From the NCBI GenBank assembly GCA_030737835.1, contig JAUJYN010000012.1, positions 8,369,003 through 8,433,002 of the forward strand: 64,000 nt of DNA, read 5' to 3'. This DNA is from Acorus gramineus (Eukaryota; Streptophyta; Magnoliopsida; Acorales; Acoraceae). The translations under genes were made by a program, and so were the position numbers. The first letter of the stretch is position 1; every line of letters begins with the position of its first letter. Below are positions 61,001 to 64,000 of the stretch, piece by piece. The notes beneath the pieces are model-generated. The model had not been told where the DNA came from. It saw only the letters and a list, made by a program, of their open reading frames with translations, and ran no database searches.

Positions 61001-62413
61001 ACCAAGGGTGAATAGCTATATGACAGTTGCCAAACAAGGGAGTTAAGAAACATATTCTTTTTACTTTTAAACGCTTGAAGTACTTTCATGTAAAGGTCAT
61101 CACCTAGAGTGGTGGTACTGGCAAGGGAGGGGCTGAATATGATTGTAATGATCAGTTTGATAATTCTAGAAAGATTTTTTTTTTTTTTTGTGGTTACAGT
61201 TATGATAGAGCCATGGGAAAGAGGAATGAAGAAAATTTCATCTGGGATAACTAGGAATGACCAGAGGAATGGAGGACTCATAGAGTATCCCCACTCGGAA
61301 ATAGATTCCATGACCCTATTTTTATCAGTACGAGCATTTTGACTTTTGTGTCAAACAATCTCTTAACTGATGAAATTATATTTATATGATTAATATCTTC
61401 AAGGGCATATCGCCAATAAACTTATGTAAATGTTTCCTAGACATGTATGTAAATACCTCTTTTAGGAGGGTATATGCCGAAATGGTATATGCTCTCAGAT
61501 TGCCATGTGATTGTAGTGTAATGTAAAGTTTTGGGTTTGAGTTTTGGCGCTGATTTACCTACCTGTTTATTGACGATTATTTTAAAGAATTTTCTGTGAG
61601 ACTGTGGTAAACATGCGGAGATAACCTTTCCAGTTTGACCATAAGGTCAGCCACGGGGGTTCCTCCGATATATAAAAAAAATGTAACGTGAAAAAAAAAA
61701 AATACTAGTTAGATATACAGTGATGCTACGTGGTTGTAACATAAACTTGATTTACAAATGAATTGGGAACCTAGTGTTAAAATCGTATAAGCCTAGATTC
61801 ATTTTTGTTGTTTAATAATAATCCACCTGAATTCAAATCAATCTGATTATGTGTTATTTTATGAACTTGGTCAGGATGTTTATTGAATCATGTAAGCGCA
61901 TCCGATTGATGAAAAGCTCAGAGGCCGTCAATTTGGGTAAGCAATTGTTCCCTAAATTGAAGCATTTTTAATCAAAATTTGTTCACTTATCTACTTCTAT
62001 GAATTCCAAATGGATATGTTTGGAAAAATACATATGAAAACTAATTGGTACTTGTGTGCTTTTGTGATTGCTGTACATGGACCATCAGTGCTTCTGTAGC
62101 ATTCTTTAGTTTGGATAGATAAATGAAGAGTCCGCATTTAGATGGTCAGCAAATTGATTATAATGCTTAATCTCTAATAGGAAATGTTTCTATTAAATAA
62201 AACTAACTGCCCATACAATCGTACATCAATAGATTATACGATTATATTTTATAGAAAAATCTTACACCGAGTCCATTTTACAGTAAAAACCAAACCCAAA
62301 CCGCCCATGTTTTTCTTATGAACTGGTCTTCGGATGTCTCTTATTAATGTATGCATTAATTGTGTTTTGTTGCAGCTCCAAGAACACCTCAGATGTCCAC
62401 AATGGCAAAATGA
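58023..62413 (+). CDS. Aux/IAA auxin-responsive transcriptional repressor
   Basis: Aux/IAA proteins bind ARF factors and repress auxin genes until TIR1/AFB with auxin marks them for degradation. Coding exons: 58023-58234, 58301-58494, 58607-58718, 61875-61936, 62376-62413; in frame, 205 aa. Domain I has the EAR motif LTLGL at 25-29, which recruits TOPLESS. The degron GWPPV lies at 76-80 within [13 protein letters not shown]. The PB1 part (domains III-IV, 97-191) keeps the basic Lys99 (KVAVDG) and the acidic motif [14 protein letters not shown] (159-172); [13 protein letters not shown] follows. Degron and PB1 are linked by only about ten residues of Ala/Gly. Exons 1-3 are GC-rich. Intron 3 is 3.16 kb. 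A last 3' UTR intron might start at GTAAGA 62461. Confidence 0.93.
58763..59229. mobile_element. Non-autonomous hAT MITE in Aux/IAA intron 3
   Basis: The ends are TAGGGGTGGTAAACTAAC and the complement of TAGAGGTGGTAAACAAGT. Flanks ATTCGAAA (58755-58762) and ATTTAAAA (59230-59237) form an 8-bp duplication with two mismatches. Subterminal GAGCTGAGCT repeats are typical of this type. No transposase. Confidence 0.8.
60422..60923. mobile_element. Second hAT MITE in Aux/IAA intron 3
   Basis: The ends are CAGCGGTGGAAAACAAG and the complement of TAAGGCTGGTAAACGAG. Flanks ATCACAAT (60414-60421) and ATCAGAAC (60924-60931) match at six of eight bases. CTCGGCTCG motifs fill both sides. It is related to, but not a copy of, the element at 58763. 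Confidence 0.75.
61147..61330. mobile_element. Second member of the MITE family seen at 28386
   Basis: GATCAGTTTGATAA at the left and AGGAATGAAGAAAATTTCAT...GGGATAACTAGGAAT inside correspond to GGTCAGTTTGGTAA and AAGAATGAAGAAAATTTGAT...GGGATGACCAAGAAT in the FATB intron. The right end is not clear. Confidence 0.45.
61455..61690 (+). mobile_element. Candidate tRNA-derived SINE in Aux/IAA intron 3
   Basis: GCCGAAATGGTATATGCTC (near 61474) looks like a tRNA 5' part with an A box, and GGGTTTGAGTTTTGG (near 61543) like a decayed B box about 60 bases on. The tail is GTTCCTCCGATATATAAAAA. The sequence is unlike the AT-rich intron around it. I found no target duplication. Confidence 0.4.
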
Positions 62414-64000
62414 TGATGAAGACACAATGGAGAGGAGCCTTCAAGAGTGTTCATTAGCTGGTAAGACATCAATGTACAGGGAATTTTTTTTTTACTTTTG
62501 TGTATGTGTGTATATATATGTTTTGCATTTGATATTTGACTTGTTTGTGAATTAAAATAAAAGTGTTGCACTGGTGCAGTTATTATAGTTCGAGAGCCAA
62601 ATTTCTCCATTTTTGGAGCTTCGTAGTTATAAACATGCACATAAGATATTATAAAGATATTCTCTTTTGAAGGAGGTGATATTCTCTTCTTCAGTAATAT
62701 GGATTGAATTAGTTTGAGGTTGATACTGATATGTTGTTTGCCAAACACTCTGAAGCTCATGTCAGAAAGTGATTTAAATAGTACTAGAGAGAGAGAGAGA
62801 GTGAGAGTTGCTTTTATTTTATTTGTGACCACATGATTCTCATTTTATTTGTAGTTCTACATTCCTTGAAAATAATAGTGCTGTTACAAACATTTTTTTT
62901 CTAGTTCAAATTTCAGTATCACGTGTGTTGATAGAAAATCATTAAACCATATATTCACAATAATGAGGGTATATGTGTCAATAATTTTTTTTTCACATTT
63001 TTATATAAATACATCTATTCAATTCATTGTAGTATATGTTTCATTTTTATAAAAATATGTACCTTATTAAATGAGGTATATTAATTTTTAAAAAATTAAA
63101 AATATGTATAGACTAGAATTAGGATTGAAAATAGGACTCTCCGGAACATAATCTTTCATAAGTGGGTTTCATCACGTAAAACAGATTGGCATGGCATGAT
63201 CTAACCTGTTTAATTGACTAGATTTATCGAGCTGGGCTAGTTTGGCATGAAGTTAAAGTTTTGATGATAAGTCCTCTTAATTTTAGAGGATAAAAAGTTC
63301 ATCAATTTTATTCATATTTACATTTGTTAAAATTAAGATTAATAATATTTCAGCTTTAGACGGAATAAAATATCTATATTTTCATAATAAAATTGGTTTA
63401 TCTTGAATATTTTTTATATTAAATGAGAATAAGATCATTTTATTTATTTATTTTCATAATTATCTCTTATTTCATCACTTATTTCCTTGTCAAACCACTC
63501 CGCCATGTCTCAAGTCATATTATGTCCGCCCACAAACGAGAGGGATCATATTCATGTTATATACCAAGAGATATATAACTTGCTGTATGAACCTCTCACC
63601 TCCGAGGTATATGCATGGTTTGTCCGACAATCTCTTCGAACCGTGTATAACAACATTCTTTCATTATAAAAACTATTTTATTAATTTAAAAAAAATCTAA
63701 AATGAAGCACTGAAATTTAAAAATAATCATTTAGAGTTGAGGATCTTAAAAAATAATTTACAAAAACTAAAATATGTTTCAGAAATAGTTCCAAATTTTT
63801 TTTTTCAGAAGGGACTTAGAGGTCCTTACAAAACAATCACTTTCATATGGATGACATTTATAGCTATCAATTCAACATTAATGCAAGTTCATAGAATGTA
63901 TTGTTAAGAGTTGCCACGTAGGATTCAGTTTTCCTCCCCAAAGATAGCTCTTGCTGTTAATATACACACTTCAATTACAGTACATTGGTCTCCCAAAATC
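62414..64000. other. Aux/IAA 3' UTR and downstream spacer
   Basis: The 3' UTR lies at the left side; its end is not evident. (GA)n at 62787-62804 and a GAGGTATATTA repeat near 63075 follow. 63235-63340 resembles 13698-13810 and may start a MITE that ends near 63506 (complement GGCGGAGTGGTTTGACAAGG). A 60-codon frame at 63487-63669 has no motif I recognise. Confidence 0.4.

Noticed and set aside
62389..62832. Minus-strand frame of 147 codons
   Set aside because: It overlaps the last Aux/IAA exon and a GA repeat in antisense and shows no domain.

Overview
The window is nuclear DNA of a flowering plant. It holds four protein-coding genes with many GT-AG introns, AT-rich spacers packed with small inverted-repeat transposons, and a Ty1/copia retrotransposon with matching LTRs. 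All four genes belong to families conserved across angiosperms. The species cannot be named from the sequence, and I would not go past 'angiosperm, probably not a grass'.

Layout. (1) 1-7200, plus strand: a SEC24 COPII coat gene, 12 coding exons, 1013 aa; its 5' UTR continues off the left edge. (2) 7200-24000: a gene-free, MITE-rich spacer with hAT-, Mutator- and Tourist-like elements, several with exact target-site duplications. (3) 24000-29200, plus: FATB, the plastid acyl-ACP thioesterase, with a TATA box, a 5' UTR intron and 6 coding exons (414 aa). (4) 29600-33350: MITE, LINE fragments and a Ty3/gypsy LTR. (5) 33700-40260, minus: a PRP38-family splicing factor (SRL1/PRP38B type), 5 coding exons (375 aa), with a 5' UTR intron and a promoter carrying site II motifs. 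(6) 40300-49800: spacer with foldback elements, nested MITEs, a probable hAT relic and retroposon pieces. (7) 49802-56118: a copia element with an open 1179-aa pol frame, a ruined gag, and an array of short palindromes in the leader. (8) 57900-62600, plus: an Aux/IAA auxin repressor, 5 coding exons (205 aa), with a 3.2 kb intron holding two hAT MITEs.

The four genes do not form a pathway: vesicle budding, fatty-acid chain termination, splicing and auxin signalling lie together as ordinary plant neighbours. Exon borders were set by hand from reading frame, splice motifs and remembered family conservation; no alignment was run. The points most worth checking are a U12-type intron and a GC-AG intron in SEC24, an in-frame 6-residue duplication in FATB, the gag-ruined copia with its palindrome array, and two places where members of one MITE family sit head-on or nested and form long hairpins. 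I found no evidence of a wholly new biological system.
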